Part shown: one piece after another, positions 41,874-51,377 of the stretch | Position numbering within the stretch: position 1 is the stretch's first letter | Layout: every line of letters starts with the position of its first letter | Source: an uncultured Gammaproteobacteria bacterium | GTDB taxonomy: Bacteria > Pseudomonadota > Gammaproteobacteria > Arenicellales > JAANXG01 | DNA length: 64,000 nucleotides | Assembly: GCA_947259705.1 (NCBI GenBank) | Contig: CAMYNL010000030.1 | Coordinates: 1-64,000, forward strand | Reading direction: 5' to 3' | Notes under the pieces: generated by a model | Seen by the model: the letters and a program-made list of their open reading frames with translations, nothing else | What the model was told of the DNA's origin: nothing | The model's database searches: none | Translations under genes and position numbers: made by a program

Positions 41874-42242
41874 CTACGAAGCGGTCGTGGTCGCTTCCGT
41901 GAGAAGTTGGTTGGTCTTACGCAGCCGCTCCGCCAACAGCTCGATAATACGCACGGCGATGCCCGGGTTCTCCTCCAGCATCTTCACCAGTTCATCGACC
42001 TGATAGGCGCGCAGCTTGGTCTGAGTAACGGCGACTGCCGTAGCGGAACGCGGCTCGTCCGTCACCAGTGCCATCTCACCGAGGACTTCCCCGGGGCCGA
42101 GCTCAGCCAGAGTGACCGACTTGTGGCCCTGACCGGTCTGTACCTTTACCTGCCCTTCGGCAATGACGTACATGGTGAAACCACCATCCCCCTCGTGGAA
42201 GATCACCTCTCCCGGCATGAATTTCTGGTATTCCTGCGCCAC
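41874..42242 (-). CDS. Single-domain cyclic nucleotide-binding protein
   Basis: 122 residues with GTG start and GGAG upstream. The cNMP domain is complete: MPGEVIFHEGDGGFTMYVIAEGQVKV, LAELGPGEVLGEMALVTDEPRSATAVAVTQTKLRAYQVDELVKMLEENPGIAVRIIELLAERL. The phosphate-binding cassette GEMALVTDEPRSAT retains the Glu and Arg used by cyclic-nucleotide binders, but the fold is shared with non-binding relatives. No DNA-binding domain is attached, so it is not a CRP regulator. Role unknown. Confidence 0.9.
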   Translation of the reverse strand: MAQEYQKFMPGEVIFHEGDGGFTMYVIAEGQVKVQTGQGHKSVTLAELGPGEVLGEMALVTDEPRSATAVAVTQTKLRAYQVDELVKMLEENPGIAVRIIELLAERLRKTNQLLTEATTTAS

Positions 42243-42466
42243 CGCCTGCTCCGTTGCTGATTACTGCTGCCATGGCGGATAGTATTATGAATCAAGGTTA
42301 CGTGCTAACCCCCCTGTCCGTGACACGCACACGGCTCCGATCACCGGGCAATGTGCCCACCTTACCGGCACTTAGTGGCGGACCCTGCCGCTCTGGTCGC
42401 ATCGAACAGCGGCGATTTGCTATCATCACCGCCACTCCTATAACTGTTCGTTATGAATCCGACCTC

Positions 42467-42961
42467 ATGAAGACCCGTTCTCCGTTTCGTGCATCTGCAT
42501 TGTGCCTGGCCACCGCGCTTGCGGTACTGTTGCCGGCCATGCAAGGTGCCGCCCAGCAAACCGAATCGCTGGCCCTGCTGGCCAGCCGCATCAACGCCGC
42601 CCTGGAAGAGGAAAAGCGCCATACCGAACGCCCCGAGGTCAAGCAGAACTTCGTCCTGCGCACCGACCTGTCTTTCGAGCTGGATGAGTACAACCGGTCC
42701 ACCAGCCGCCGCAGCACCCATATCACCGGCAATATCTGCGAGATCAAGCGTATCGACGTCCAGACCGCGCGAGCGCGGGACAACGTCTGGAACGTGCATG
42801 TCGAAGCACCTTTGAAGCAGGTGTTTCATCCCGACCAGATGGAGCGATCCCAGTCGTCCATCGCCAAGCGCACCTTATTCATCTTCAACGGTGACGGCAA
42901 TCAGCAGCGAGCACGGACCGTTGGCGAGTCTCTGGAGAAGCTGCGATCCTACTGCCCCTAG
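42467..42961 (+). CDS. Secreted protein of unknown function
   Basis: About 164 residues from the ATG of MKTRSPFRAS. A signal peptide (LCLATALAVLLPAMQGAAQQ) is visible. The mature region has SLALLASRINAALEEEKRH, then VLRTDLSFELDEYNRSTSRRSTHITGNICEIKRIDVQTARARDNVWNVHVEAPLK and RARTVGESLEKLRSYCP. No domain is recognised. Two cysteines could pair in the periplasm. Monocistronic by spacing. Confidence 0.65.
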   Translation: MKTRSPFRASALCLATALAVLLPAMQGAAQQTESLALLASRINAALEEEKRHTERPEVKQNFVLRTDLSFELDEYNRSTSRRSTHITGNICEIKRIDVQTARARDNVWNVHVEAPLKQVFHPDQMERSQSSIAKRTLFIFNGDGNQQRARTVGESLEKLRSYCP

Positions 42962-43072
42962 GAGGCCGAATACGGGTGGCCGGAACATGGGTCGACGAAT
43001 CAACCGGGGTCAACCCCGTGCGGTGACGCCTTGCTGCTGACCGTCCACCGACAACATGGCGGCTGAACCAGG

Positions 43073-44827
43073 GTGTCGGACATAGAAGCAGCCCTCGAGC
43101 ATCACCAGGCCGGCCGCCTGCGGCAGGCGGAGTCCGCTTACCGAAGCATCCTCGCTCAGGATCCGGACAATGTTCGCGCGCTGCACCTGCTGGGCACGGT
43201 CTGTCTGCAGGGCGCACGCTACGATGAGGCCGCCGCGGTCATCCGCCGGGCGCTCGAACTCAAGCCCGACTACGCCAACGCACGCAACAACCTCGGGCTG
43301 GTATACCAGGCCCGCGGCGACGCGGACACCGCGGTTGAAGCCTTCCGGGAGGCACTCAAAGCCGCCCCCGAGGATGCCGACATCTGGATCAACCTGGGCA
43401 ACGCGCTACGGGCCCGTGGCGGATTGAGCGAGGCGGTGGCGGCCTACCGCCGCGCGCTGGAGCTGGAACCCGGCCTCGCCGTCACCTACAACAATCTCGG
43501 CGGCGTGTTGATGTTTCAGGGCAGACTGGACGAGGCGGTCGGATGTTTTCAAAAGGCTCGTGAACTGGACCCGGCGTATGCCGAGGCACATTCAAATCTG
43601 TTCCAGTGCATGCATTACAGCCCGGCGTTCGACGCCGTGCGGATCCATACCGAGGCGCGTCGCTTCAACGAGGCCCATGCCGCCGCGCTGACACGAGACG
43701 CGCCGCCGCACGGCAACGACCCCGATCCCGAACGGCGACTGCGCATCGGCTACGTCTCCGCCCACCTGCGCAGTCATCCGGTGGGCTACTTCATGGCGCC
43801 GCTGTTCTCCCATCACGACCGGGGGGCGTTCGAAGTGTTCTGCTATGCCGCCGTCACCGCCCCGGACGAACTCACCGACAGCTTTCGTCAGCACAGCGAT
43901 CACTGGCGGGAATGCATCGGCCTGAATGATCAGGCGCTGGCGCAGCAGATGCGCGCCGACGGGATCGACATTGCCGTCGACCTGGCCGGTCACAGCGGGG
44001 GCGAAAGGCTGTTGATGGTGTTTGCGCGCAAGCCGGCGCCGGTGCAGCTGACCGCCGGTGGTCATTACGACACCACCGGTCTGGATGCCATGGATTACCT
44101 GATCACCGATCGATTCCACAGTCCAGAGGGAAGCGAGCGTTATTTCAGCGAGCAGCTGGTACGTATGCCCCACGACTATGTGTGCTACAAGCCGCCGGAC
44201 TATGCCCCCGCCGTGGCGCCGTCCCCTTTCCTCGAACGCGGCGCGGTGACTTTCGGCTGCTTCAACAACCTTGCCAAGGTCACGGCGGAGGTGGTCGCAA
44301 CCTGGGCAGCGATTCTTGAAGGGGTACCGGGTTCGCGGCTGCGCATGCGCACGCGCGAACTCGACGACGACGCCACCCGCCGTTCTTATCAGGAGCGTTT
44401 CGCCAGTCACGGCGTGGTTGAACGGGTCGAACTTTCGGGATACCTTCCCCACCGTGAGCTGCTCGCCGCCTACGGCGGCATCGACATCGGCCTCGATCCC
44501 TTCCCCTACTCCGGCGGGCTGACCACCTGCGAGGCCATGTGGATGGGGGTGCCGGTGGTCACCCGGGGGGGCGAGGTGTTCTCATCGCGTCACAGCACCA
44601 GCCATCTCAGCAATGTCGGGCTGCCGGAGCTGTGCGCCGATGAGCCCGATGCCTACACGCGGATCGCCATTGATCTGGCCAACGACCATGATCGTCTGGC
44701 CGGCGTGCGCCGTCAATTACGCGAACGCATGGCGGCTTCGCCGCTGTGCGACGCGGCGGCCTACACCCGGGACCTGGAGTCCGCCTACCGCGAGATGTGG
44801 CGGCGCTGGTGCGCGGGCCGGCGCTGA
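43073..44827 (+). CDS. TPR protein with O-GlcNAc transferase-like (GT41/Spindly) domain
   Basis: 584 residues, GTG start. Residues about 1-190 hold tetratricopeptide repeats (AYRSILAQDPDNVRALHLLG, ALELKPDYANARNNLGLVYQARGD, AALEPDxADIWINLGNALR). Residues about 220-575 match the GT41 SEC/OGT domain: RIGYVSAHLRSHPVGYFMAPLFSHHDRG, DGIDIAVDLAGHSGGERLLMVFARKPAPVQL, MDYLITDRFHSPEGSERYFSEQLVRMP, TFGCFNNLAKVTAEVVATWAAILEGVPGSRLRMRT, and GLDPFPYSGGLTTCEAMWMGVPVVTRGGEVFSSRHSTSHLSNVGL. Bacterial members glycosylate proteins or sugars. Acceptor unknown; no flagellar or surface-protein gene is adjacent. Confidence 0.9.
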   Translation: MSDIEAALEHHQAGRLRQAESAYRSILAQDPDNVRALHLLGTVCLQGARYDEAAAVIRRALELKPDYANARNNLGLVYQARGDADTAVEAFREALKAAPEDADIWINLGNALRARGGLSEAVAAYRRALELEPGLAVTYNNLGGVLMFQGRLDEAVGCFQKARELDPAYAEAHSNLFQCMHYSPAFDAVRIHTEARRFNEAHAAALTRDAPPHGNDPDPERRLRIGYVSAHLRSHPVGYFMAPLFSHHDRGAFEVFCYAAVTAPDELTDSFRQHSDHWRECIGLNDQALAQQMRADGIDIAVDLAGHSGGERLLMVFARKPAPVQLTAGGHYDTTGLDAMDYLITDRFHSPEGSERYFSEQLVRMPHDYVCYKPPDYAPAVAPSPFLERGAVTFGCFNNLAKVTAEVVATWAAILEGVPGSRLRMRTRELDDDATRRSYQERFASHGVVERVELSGYLPHRELLAAYGGIDIGLDPFPYSGGLTTCEAMWMGVPVVTRGGEVFSSRHSTSHLSNVGLPELCADEPDAYTRIAIDLANDHDRLAGVRRQLRERMAASPLCDAAAYTRDLESAYREMWRRWCAGRR

Positions 44828-44846
44828 GAGCCCTGTTCAGCGGGCC

Positions 44847-46523
44847 CTAACCCCGGTGGATGGGCTTGAAGCGAAGACGGTGGGGCTGTGCTGATTCCTC
44901 GCCCAGCCGGCGACGGCGGTCGGCTTCGTAATCGGCGTAGTTGCCGGCGAACCACTCCACCTGGCTGTCTCCCTCGAAAGCCAGGATGTGTGTGGCAATG
45001 CGGTCCAGGAACCAGCGGTCGTGAGAGATCACCACCGCGCAACCGGGAAAGTTCAACAGCGCCTCTTCCAGCGCCCGCAGGGTCTCGACGTCGAGGTCGT
45101 TGCTGGGTTCGTCCAGCAGCAACACGTTACCGCCGCTGCGCAGCACCTTGGCGAGATGGACACGATTACGCTCGCCGCCGGACAGTTCACCGACCCGTTT
45201 CTGCTGGTCGGACCCCTTGATATTGAAACGCCCGATGTAGGCGCGGGACTGGGTCTGGTAGTCCCCCACCCGCATCAGATCCTCGCCGCCGGAGATCTCC
45301 TCCCATACCGTCTTGCCGTCGTCCAGGGCGTCGCGGCTCTGGTCGACGTAGGCGAACTTGACCGTTTCGCCCACCCGGATCTCCCCGGCATCCGGTTTCT
45401 CCTGCCCCGCCAGCATGCGGAACAAGGTGGTCTTGCCGGCCCCGTTGGCACCCACCACCCCGACGATGCCTCCCGGTGGCAACTGAAAAGACAGCTCGTC
45501 GATGAGCAGCCGGTCACCGTAGGCCTTTTGCAGTCCCTCGACCTCGATCACCAGGTCACCCAGGCGGGGGCCGGGGGGGATGTAGATCTCGCTGGTCTCG
45601 TTGCGGCGCTGGAATTCCTGGGATTCCAGCTCATGAAATCGCTGCAGGCGGGCCTTGCTCTTCGCCTGGCGGCCCTTGGGATTCGCGCGCACCCATTCGA
45701 GTTCGGCCTCGATGGCCTTGCGCCGGGCCGACTGGCGCGTCTCCTCCTGCTCCAGACGCAGCTCCTTCTGCTCTAGCCAGGAGGAGTAATTGCCCTGCCA
45801 GGGAATGCCGTGGCCCCGGTCGAGCTCCAGGATCCAGCCCGCCACGTTATCGAGAAAGTATCGGTCATGGGTGACCGCCACCACAGTGCCCGGGTACTGC
45901 TCCAGGTAGTGCTCCAGCCAGGCCACCGATTCGGCGTCCAGGTGGTTGGTGGGCTCATCCAACAGCAGCATCTCGGGCTGTGACAGCAGCAGGCGGCACA
46001 GCGCCACCCGGCGCCGCTCACCGCCGGAGAGCGTGGTCACATCCGCGTCCCAGGGCGGCAGACGCAAGGCATCGGCGGCGATATCGAGCTTGCGCTCCAG
46101 CTCCCAGGCGCCGGCGGCGTCGATCGCATCCTGCAGCCTGCCCTGCTCCTCCAGCAGGGCATTCATCTGTTCCTCGTCCATGGGCTCGGCAAAGCGATCG
46201 CTGATCTCGTTGAATCGCTCGACGAGTGCCATAGCCTCCGCCACTCCCTCCTCGACGTTGCCGCGCACGTCCTTGCTCCCGTCCAGCCCGGGCTCCTGCG
46301 GCAGGTAGCCGATCTTCAGGCCCTTCTGGGGAATGGCCTCGCCTTCTATGTCGCGGTCCAGCCCGGCCATGATGCGCAGCAGTGTCGACTTGCCCGACCC
46401 GTTGAGGCCCAGCACACCGATCTTGGCGCCGGGAAAGAAACTCAGGGAAATGTCGCGAAGTATGTGACGTTTCGGGGGGACCAGCTTACCCACCCGGTTC
46501 ATGGTGAAGACGTATTGGGCCAT
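44847..46523 (-). CDS. ettA: Energy-dependent translational throttle protein EttA
   Basis: 558 residues from the ATG of [22 protein letters not shown], in the expected EttA size range; the frame continues 31 codons upstream without support. Two ABC-F ATPase domains: [18 protein letters not shown] and [16 protein letters not shown] (Walker A), [40 protein letters not shown] and [43 protein letters not shown] (signature, Walker B). The linker and the arm are present ([42 protein letters not shown]). EttA sits in the ribosomal E site and gates translation by ADP/ATP ratio. It is convergent with the TPR-OGT gene. Confidence 0.95.
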   Translation of the reverse strand: MAQYVFTMNRVGKLVPPKRHILRDISLSFFPGAKIGVLGLNGSGKSTLLRIMAGLDRDIEGEAIPQKGLKIGYLPQEPGLDGSKDVRGNVEEGVAEAMALVERFNEISDRFAEPMDEEQMNALLEEQGRLQDAIDAAGAWELERKLDIAADALRLPPWDADVTTLSGGERRRVALCRLLLSQPEMLLLDEPTNHLDAESVAWLEHYLEQYPGTVVAVTHDRYFLDNVAGWILELDRGHGIPWQGNYSSWLEQKELRLEQEETRQSARRKAIEAELEWVRANPKGRQAKSKARLQRFHELESQEFQRRNETSEIYIPPGPRLGDLVIEVEGLQKAYGDRLLIDELSFQLPPGGIVGVVGANGAGKTTLFRMLAGQEKPDAGEIRVGETVKFAYVDQSRDALDDGKTVWEEISGGEDLMRVGDYQTQSRAYIGRFNIKGSDQQKRVGELSGGERNRVHLAKVLRSGGNVLLLDEPSNDLDVETLRALEEALLNFPGCAVVISHDRWFLDRIATHILAFEGDSQVEWFAGNYADYEADRRRRLGEESAQPHRLRFKPIHRG

Positions 46524-46612
46524 CGCAGATTTACGCGTACACAGAGGGCGCGCCATTATGCGCGAACGGGGCGGGCATGCAAGCAGCGGCGGGGACCACC
46601 GCGCGCCCGGCG

Positions 46613-47038
46613 TCACTGCTTGCGGGCGACTTCCGTCTTACGAGCCTCGATCTCCTCGCGGACGCGCGCCAGCATGCCCGGGTTCGGCGGCTGCCAGTCG
46701 GCGCCCGCGGAGCGGGCCATGTAGGCGACCGCCGCCGCGAACTCCTGCAACGGCAGGTCCGGCCGGCCGCCGCGCGGCGGCATGCCCCGCATGCCCACCC
46801 AGCCATGCGCGGTGAGGATCTCCTGGCCCTCGGCAATGCGCGTCTCCCAGGCCGCGCCGTCACCATACTTGGGCGCATCGGCGACGCCCGTGGCATGGCA
46901 GGCGGCGCATACCTGCTGGTAGACCTGGTCACCGCTGCGCGCATCCGCGGCGGCAGCGGGCGGCGCGACCTGCAGCAGTCCCGGGATCGCCGACCACAGC
47001 GCCAGCGATGCGATGATGGTCTTTGTTCGTGTCAACAC
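46613..47038 (-). CDS. Class I cytochrome c (c5-like), periplasmic
   Basis: 141 residues. Signal peptide ([24 protein letters not shown]) then [25 protein letters not shown] with CAACH heme-binding and MRGMPPRGG supplying the Met axial ligand. [16 protein letters not shown] ends the domain. The layout matches small cytochrome c5 electron carriers. A C-terminal extension after the domain ([20 protein letters not shown]) is helical. No oxidase gene is nearby. Confidence 0.92.
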   Translation of the reverse strand: MLTRTKTIIASLALWSAIPGLLQVAPPAAAADARSGDQVYQQVCAACHATGVADAPKYGDGAAWETRIAEGQEILTAHGWVGMRGMPPRGGRPDLPLQEFAAAVAYMARSAGADWQPPNPGMLARVREEIEARKTEVARKQ

Positions 47039-47147
47039 CGGATTGTCGGCTCCTGGAATACGGCAGGGGCGCGCTATTCTATGACATCATCTGACTTCAT
47101 CGCCATTGGGGCATGCCCTAACAAGCGCTCCCCTGGGTCGGTTGGGC

Positions 47148-47492
47148 CTATTTATAGAACACCGCCAGCCACACCGTATCCTCGTCCCCGGCAGTGGATT
47201 CCACCCGATGCCGGACATGGGCGGCAATGGTGACATAGTCCCCGGGGTTGAGAACAACCGCGTCGTGGTCAACGGCGAATGCAATGCGAGCCGAGCCGCT
47301 GACCAGCAACACGAATTCATTCTCGTCCTGGTCGTACCAGAAGCCGACCGGAGAACGATGACCCCGGGAAACGATGCGCTCTATGCGCAGGTCGCGGGAC
47401 TGCGCCAGTACCTCGACCAGTTCCTCCGGCAGGCGGTCCGGCACATCACCAAACAGATTCTTCACCCCCGAGCCACGATCGGGTGCATTCAT
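47148..47492 (-). CDS. Cupin-domain protein
   Basis: 114 residues from the ATG of MNAPDRGSG (seven codons inside a longer frame). The single cupin barrel: RIVSRGHRSPVGFWYDQDENEFVLLVSGSARIAF, then VVLNPGDYVTIAAHVRHRVESTAGDEDTVWLAVFYK. Metal positions are partly kept (H in SRGHR, E in DENEF, H in HVRHRV). Such small cupins bind metal and can act as sensors or isomerases. It lies 45 bases beyond the GlxA regulator gene on the same strand, so the two are likely co-transcribed. Confidence 0.85.
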   Translation of the reverse strand: MNAPDRGSGVKNLFGDVPDRLPEELVEVLAQSRDLRIERIVSRGHRSPVGFWYDQDENEFVLLVSGSARIAFAVDHDAVVLNPGDYVTIAAHVRHRVESTAGDEDTVWLAVFYK

Positions 47493-47537
47493 GCTTGAAA
47501 GGTGCCCGAGCACAGATTGATTGTTCTCGCCGCCAGG

Positions 47538-48575
47538 TCAGGCACCGCCGGTCTCCAGTGCCCGGCGCATGGCGCCGAAGCGCTTGCGGTACTGCACCGG
47601 CGTCAATCCGACCTTACGCCGGAACAGGCGACCGAAGAAGCTTGTGTCCTCGTACCCCACCTCGTTGGCCACCGCCTCCACCGTAATGTCGGACGTCTCC
47701 AGCATGTGCTTGGCCTCTTCCAGGCGCAGCGTGTGCACGTACTCCAGCGGGGTCATGCCGGTGGCGCGGGCGAAGCGCCTTTTAAACGAGCGTTCGGGTA
47801 TGCCGCTCAACTCCTGCATCGCGGCCACCGGCCTGTCCTGGTCATAGTGCTCCGCCACCCACTGCTGGCACCCGGCGATTACCGCGTCGTCCACCTGTCG
47901 GGCGCGGGTCAACGCCGCAAACGGCTGCTGCCCCACGTCGTGCCAGTCGATGAGGTAGAGCTTGGCCAGCCGCATGGCTTCCTTCACCCCCAACGCGCGA
48001 GCAACCAGGAACAGTGCCAGGTCGTGCCATGACGTACCGCCGCCCGCCATGACGATGCGCTGACCGGGTCCCCCGGCGATCAGTACCCGTTGCGGATGCA
48101 CCCGCACCGTGGGACAGCGCCTGGCCAGCGCGTCGCAATATCCCCAGTGGGTGGTCACGTCCAGCCCGTCCAGCAGGCCGGCCTCGGCCAGTATCAAGGT
48201 GCCGCTGCAGGCGCTGGCGACGGTGGCGCCGGCGGCGTAACACTCGCGCACCCATGCCACTTCAGGCCGGTAACGCCCACTGAGGTCTTCGTCCGGCGCC
48301 ACGAAGAGCTTCGGGATGCAGACCACGTCGGGCATGGGTTGCGTGACCAGGCCGCAATGCGGCTGGATCCACACCCCGCTGGCAGCCTGGAATCCGTGAG
48401 GATCGGCCGCTACCACCTTGGGGCGAAGCCGGGGTTCGCCCGGCGTGCCCTCGACCAGGAAATCCCAGTCCCTGCCGGCCGAGGCGAACAGGTCGTACAT
48501 GCCATAAACCGCCGAGGCGGTCACTTCCGGCATGGTCAGCACGGCGATATTCAGCTTCGGCGTGGTTCCAGACAT
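47538..48575 (-). CDS. GlxA-type transcriptional regulator (DJ-1/PfpI plus AraC HTH)
   Basis: 345 residues. The N-terminal DJ-1/PfpI-like domain reads LNIAVLTMPEVTASAVYGMYDLFASAGRDWDFL, VVCIPKLFVAP and ATVASACSGTLILAEAGLLDGLDVTTHWGYCDALARRCP with a nucleophile-like cysteine (ACSGT). The C-terminal AraC HTH pair: MQELSGIPERSFKRRFARATGMTPLEYVHTLRLEEAKHMLETSDITVEAVANEVGYEDTSFFGRLFRRKVGLTPVQYRKRF. This is the GlxA/FtrA type. The downstream cupin is its most likely target. A gap separates it from the broken sterol desaturase. Confidence 0.93.
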   Translation of the reverse strand: MSGTTPKLNIAVLTMPEVTASAVYGMYDLFASAGRDWDFLVEGTPGEPRLRPKVVAADPHGFQAASGVWIQPHCGLVTQPMPDVVCIPKLFVAPDEDLSGRYRPEVAWVRECYAAGATVASACSGTLILAEAGLLDGLDVTTHWGYCDALARRCPTVRVHPQRVLIAGGPGQRIVMAGGGTSWHDLALFLVARALGVKEAMRLAKLYLIDWHDVGQQPFAALTRARQVDDAVIAGCQQWVAEHYDQDRPVAAMQELSGIPERSFKRRFARATGMTPLEYVHTLRLEEAKHMLETSDITVEAVANEVGYEDTSFFGRLFRRKVGLTPVQYRKRFGAMRRALETGGA

Positions 48576-48724
48576 GGCATAAAAGACCGGTTCTTGCCAG
48601 AAACGACTTTAGCACCTGGCCCCCGCTCGCGGGTAGCCTCCGTTCCATCGACACACCCCCGCAATGTTGCGGGGAACGGACTCCAGGAACTGCAATGAAC
48701 CTGACCGTGTGGAGGACACTGCGC

Positions 48725-49439
48725 ATGCCTACGCCTTTGGAAATCCTGCTCGACCCGATCTCACTGACTATCCTGGCGCTGTACGCCGGGCCGATGACCT
48801 GGGAGACGGTTGCCCCCCGCCTGGGCGCTGCCGGAACGCAGGGGCTGGCAGACCGCCGGCATGGTCTCGTTCGTAGCGCTTTTCTATCTGTCGTGGTATC
48901 TGGCGCTGCTCTGGGACGGTTATCTGGCCCGTTACCAACTCGTTGAGCTGAGCGGTCTCGGGGTGGCGGGCGGCACCCTGGCCGGGCTGCTGGTGTTCGA
49001 GCTCGGCATTTATGCCTGGCCCCGGCTGTTGAACCAGTCGGATTTCCTGTGGCGCGGGTTCCACCCGATGCACCACAGTGCGGAGCGGCTGGACACCTTC
49101 GGCGCGTTCTACTTCAACCCGCTGGACATGATCGGTTTCACCCTGCTCGGCAGCCTCTGCCTGGCGCTCGGGGTCGGGGTGGCGCCGCCGCAGGCGGCCA
49201 CCGCCATCCAGCGCCCGGAAAGCCACGCCATCCATCACCGCCGCGGCATCCATGCCTACAACTATTCCGATCTACCGCTGTTCGACATCCTGTTCCGCAC
49301 CTTCAGGAGCCCGTGGCGCTATTTGCCCGAGAACGGTTTCTACCCCGGCGCCTCGCGGCGCATCATCGACGTGCTGCTGTGGCGTGACGTCAGCGAGCCG
49401 GAAACGGAGGCCGGGGACATTACCGCTACGACCGGATGA
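48725..49439 (+). pseudogene. Broken sterol desaturase-family (fatty acid hydroxylase) gene
   Basis: The ATG frame opens MPTPLEILLDPISLTILALYAGPMTWETVAPR, which is a typical N-terminus, then loses the frame near 48810-48830. The other frame continues RGWQTAGMVSFVALFYLSWYLALLWDGYLARYQLVELSGLG, GFHPMHHSAERLDTFGAFYFNPLDMIGF (His motif HPMHHSAERLD), then QAATAIQRPESHAIHHRRGIHAYNYSDLPLFDILFRTFRSPW (HAIHHRRG). Compared with the family, about 25 residues between QAATA and RPESH are missing; they normally hold a membrane stretch with QHANI/His residues. Two of the three His clusters remain. Frameshift and deletion argue for a dead gene or a sequence error. Confidence 0.75.
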
Positions 49440-50005
49440 CGGGGACCGTTACCCGCTATGCCGTCACCTTTGCTTCGAAAGCAGGGACCCGATCGGTTAC
49501 TCTGGGCCATTCAACCATCGAGCCCCTGCCTATGTGCACGAAGCATCTGGCCCCCGGCATCCCGGCGCTGACCCGACTCCTGGCGGCGGTGCTGTGCCTG
49601 GCCCGGTGCCTGTACTGCGTGGCGTCGAACGAGTGGGACAAGCTTGCGCCGCATGTCAGGCCCGGGCCTCAGCCGAAGAAGACGTAGGACCGCGTAAATC
49701 GTGTCGGTGCCTGCTGTGGGTTGTCTTCTGCCGGTCCGGTGCGACGCAACAAACATTTAGTACGGCCATCTTCGGCTATTCGCGCACACCGATAAACATC
49801 AATTCTAACGTCCGTTGCCGGAAATGATCGGGACGTATCACCCGGCTTATATGAGTAAGAGCGGGAGAATTTTCGGACTCACCCGCGCTTGGGTTGTACG
49901 TGCGTCGCCGGGGCGGTGCCCGGAGGGTGGACTTATGACGAGAAAACAAAACCCCGCCACTGAGGGCGGGGTCTACGTTGGATCGGTATGCTAAGTTGTC
50001 AGTCG
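49440..50005. other. Mostly non-coding; a weak short ORF and a terminator
   Basis: A short rightward frame at about 49532-49687 (MCTKHLAPGIPALTRLLAAVLCLARCLYCVASNEWDKL...) has a hydrophobic middle and two cysteines but no family. It may be a small lipoprotein-like gene or chance. The stretch also holds the terminator at 49942-49971 and lower-GC sequence. Confidence 0.4.
49942..49971 (-). terminator. Rho-independent terminator of the PEP-CTERM gene
   Basis: CCCCGCC pairs with GGCGGGG around a 6-base loop; read leftward it is followed by TTTTGTTTTC. It lies 35 bases after the stop at 50006. Confidence 0.9.
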
Positions 50006-50797
50006 TTAAACATTCAGTCTGCGTCTTGCAAAGCCTATACCGGCGAGGCCGAGTCCCATGAGCATGATGGTAGTGGGTTCGGGGATGGTTGGGATCTCGT
50101 TGATTCCGATACGTATTCGGTAAGCGCCATCATTATCGTCGTACGCTCCAGGCACACCAACAAAACCGAAGCCATCCGGGATGCCGAGGGCTAGGCGTGT
50201 CGCGCCTGCCGGGGCGGTGAACTCGTGAAATATACCGCCGCTTGTTTGTCCGTCGCCGATAAAGAACGCCTCGCCGAGACCTGGGGTAAGCGCCAGGAAG
50301 TCCGTGCCAATCCCGCCAGCTGTAAAATCAAGCCTCGCTGGCGCCACGCCGTTGGGAATGCTGTTATCCAGAAACACACCGGCGAGCGGGCCCTGTCCAT
50401 CCGAAAGGAAACCGCTGATGCCTCCAAAGCCTGACAAATTCGTCTGTCCGCCTACTCCACCATCGGGGCCAAACAACGGGGCGCCGAATCCATTAAAAAA
50501 ACTGATACCACCCACCGCAGGATCGAGCGCTCTAATCACATCACCAGCACTCACGGCAATGATTGGCGGCAGGGTCTCCAGAATTTCTTCTGGCGTAGGA
50601 CCGCTATGCCGAAGCATACCTCCGGGCCATGATTGATTAGCAGGTGGGATTACGAGGTCGGTACGGCCGGCCAGGAAGATAGCATCGCTCCCATCAATGG
50701 TGACGTCAATAATCAGAGCATGCGCTGACGGGGCGGAACCGACACCGAGCATTAAGAATAGGACGCTGATGATCGTGGTGCGCTTGAGCTTGCTCAT
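50006..50797 (-). CDS. PEP-CTERM sorting-domain exported protein
   Basis: 263 residues. Signal peptide (TTIISVLFLMLGVGSAPSAHA). The mature part is Gly/Asp-rich beta structure with LIIDVTIDGSDAIFLAG, GGISFFNGFGAPLFGPDGGVGGQTNLSGFG, FHEFTAPAGATRLALGIPDGFGFVGVPGAYDDNDGAYRIRI. The C-terminus IPEPTTIMLMGLGLAGIGFARRRLNV is a textbook PEP-CTERM: PEP motif, hydrophobic helix, basic tail. Such proteins are processed by exosortase (EpsH) and attached to the surface or released. No exosortase or exopolysaccharide gene is in the window. Lower-GC neighbourhood. Confidence 0.93.
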   Translation of the reverse strand: MSKLKRTTIISVLFLMLGVGSAPSAHALIIDVTIDGSDAIFLAGRTDLVIPPANQSWPGGMLRHSGPTPEEILETLPPIIAVSAGDVIRALDPAVGGISFFNGFGAPLFGPDGGVGGQTNLSGFGGISGFLSDGQGPLAGVFLDNSIPNGVAPARLDFTAGGIGTDFLALTPGLGEAFFIGDGQTSGGIFHEFTAPAGATRLALGIPDGFGFVGVPGAYDDNDGAYRIRIGINEIPTIPEPTTIMLMGLGLAGIGFARRRLNV

Positions 50798-51377
50798 TCA
50801 CTTATCTCCTCACATTGATTCTTAACGAGGGTTTTCACCTGGAAGCTTGCAAATTTTGTGCCTAAATCATTTGATGAGGAATTACAACTAGTTAAAAAAC
50901 GCAGAAACTCTCTAGGCGTTTAAATCGTAAAGTTTCCCGACATAAGAACGCCCTTTGGCCTCATATCGAGCGAATACCTGTTAAGAATCTCAAGAGAAAA
51001 CTTAGGGCAACCGACGCCGCCCCAGCAAAGGAGTAATGGCGGGCGGCGTAGGCCACCATTAATCTGATACAGCATTTGCCAAAATGTCTTATGTCGATCC
51101 CGCGGATACAGCGGATTACTCTTCGAGTGACAGCCACCGCGTATGGTCCAGACGATATGGCGTCTGTCTGTCATGAGCATGACAATGCTGTGAAGCAGTC
51201 GGACTTAGTGCAAATCTTCAACTTCAGGTGATCATCGAGTCTTTCTCCCACGGTCACGAGTGTGTCGACTCGGTATAGTGTCAGGGGGTTCTCAAGTTTC
51301 AGCGATAAATATTCGCAAGGCACCGCGCGGAATAGTTAGGTAAACTATCTCGGAGCAGCTCCGTAAAGGAAACTTCA
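50798..51377. other. Mostly non-coding, lower-GC; doubtful ORF at 50920-51180
   Basis: A leftward 86-residue frame reads NPLYPRDRHKTFWQMLYQINGGLRRPPLLLCWGGVGCPKF... with no domain I recognise and poor composition. The rest shows nothing. The right end carries the ribosome site (AAAGGAAAC) of the RraA-like gene at 51378. Confidence 0.4.

Noticed and set aside
50920-51180. 86-residue leftward frame in low-GC DNA
   Set aside because: No recognised domain, no supporting ribosome site, and atypical composition; mentioned only within the non-coding entry.
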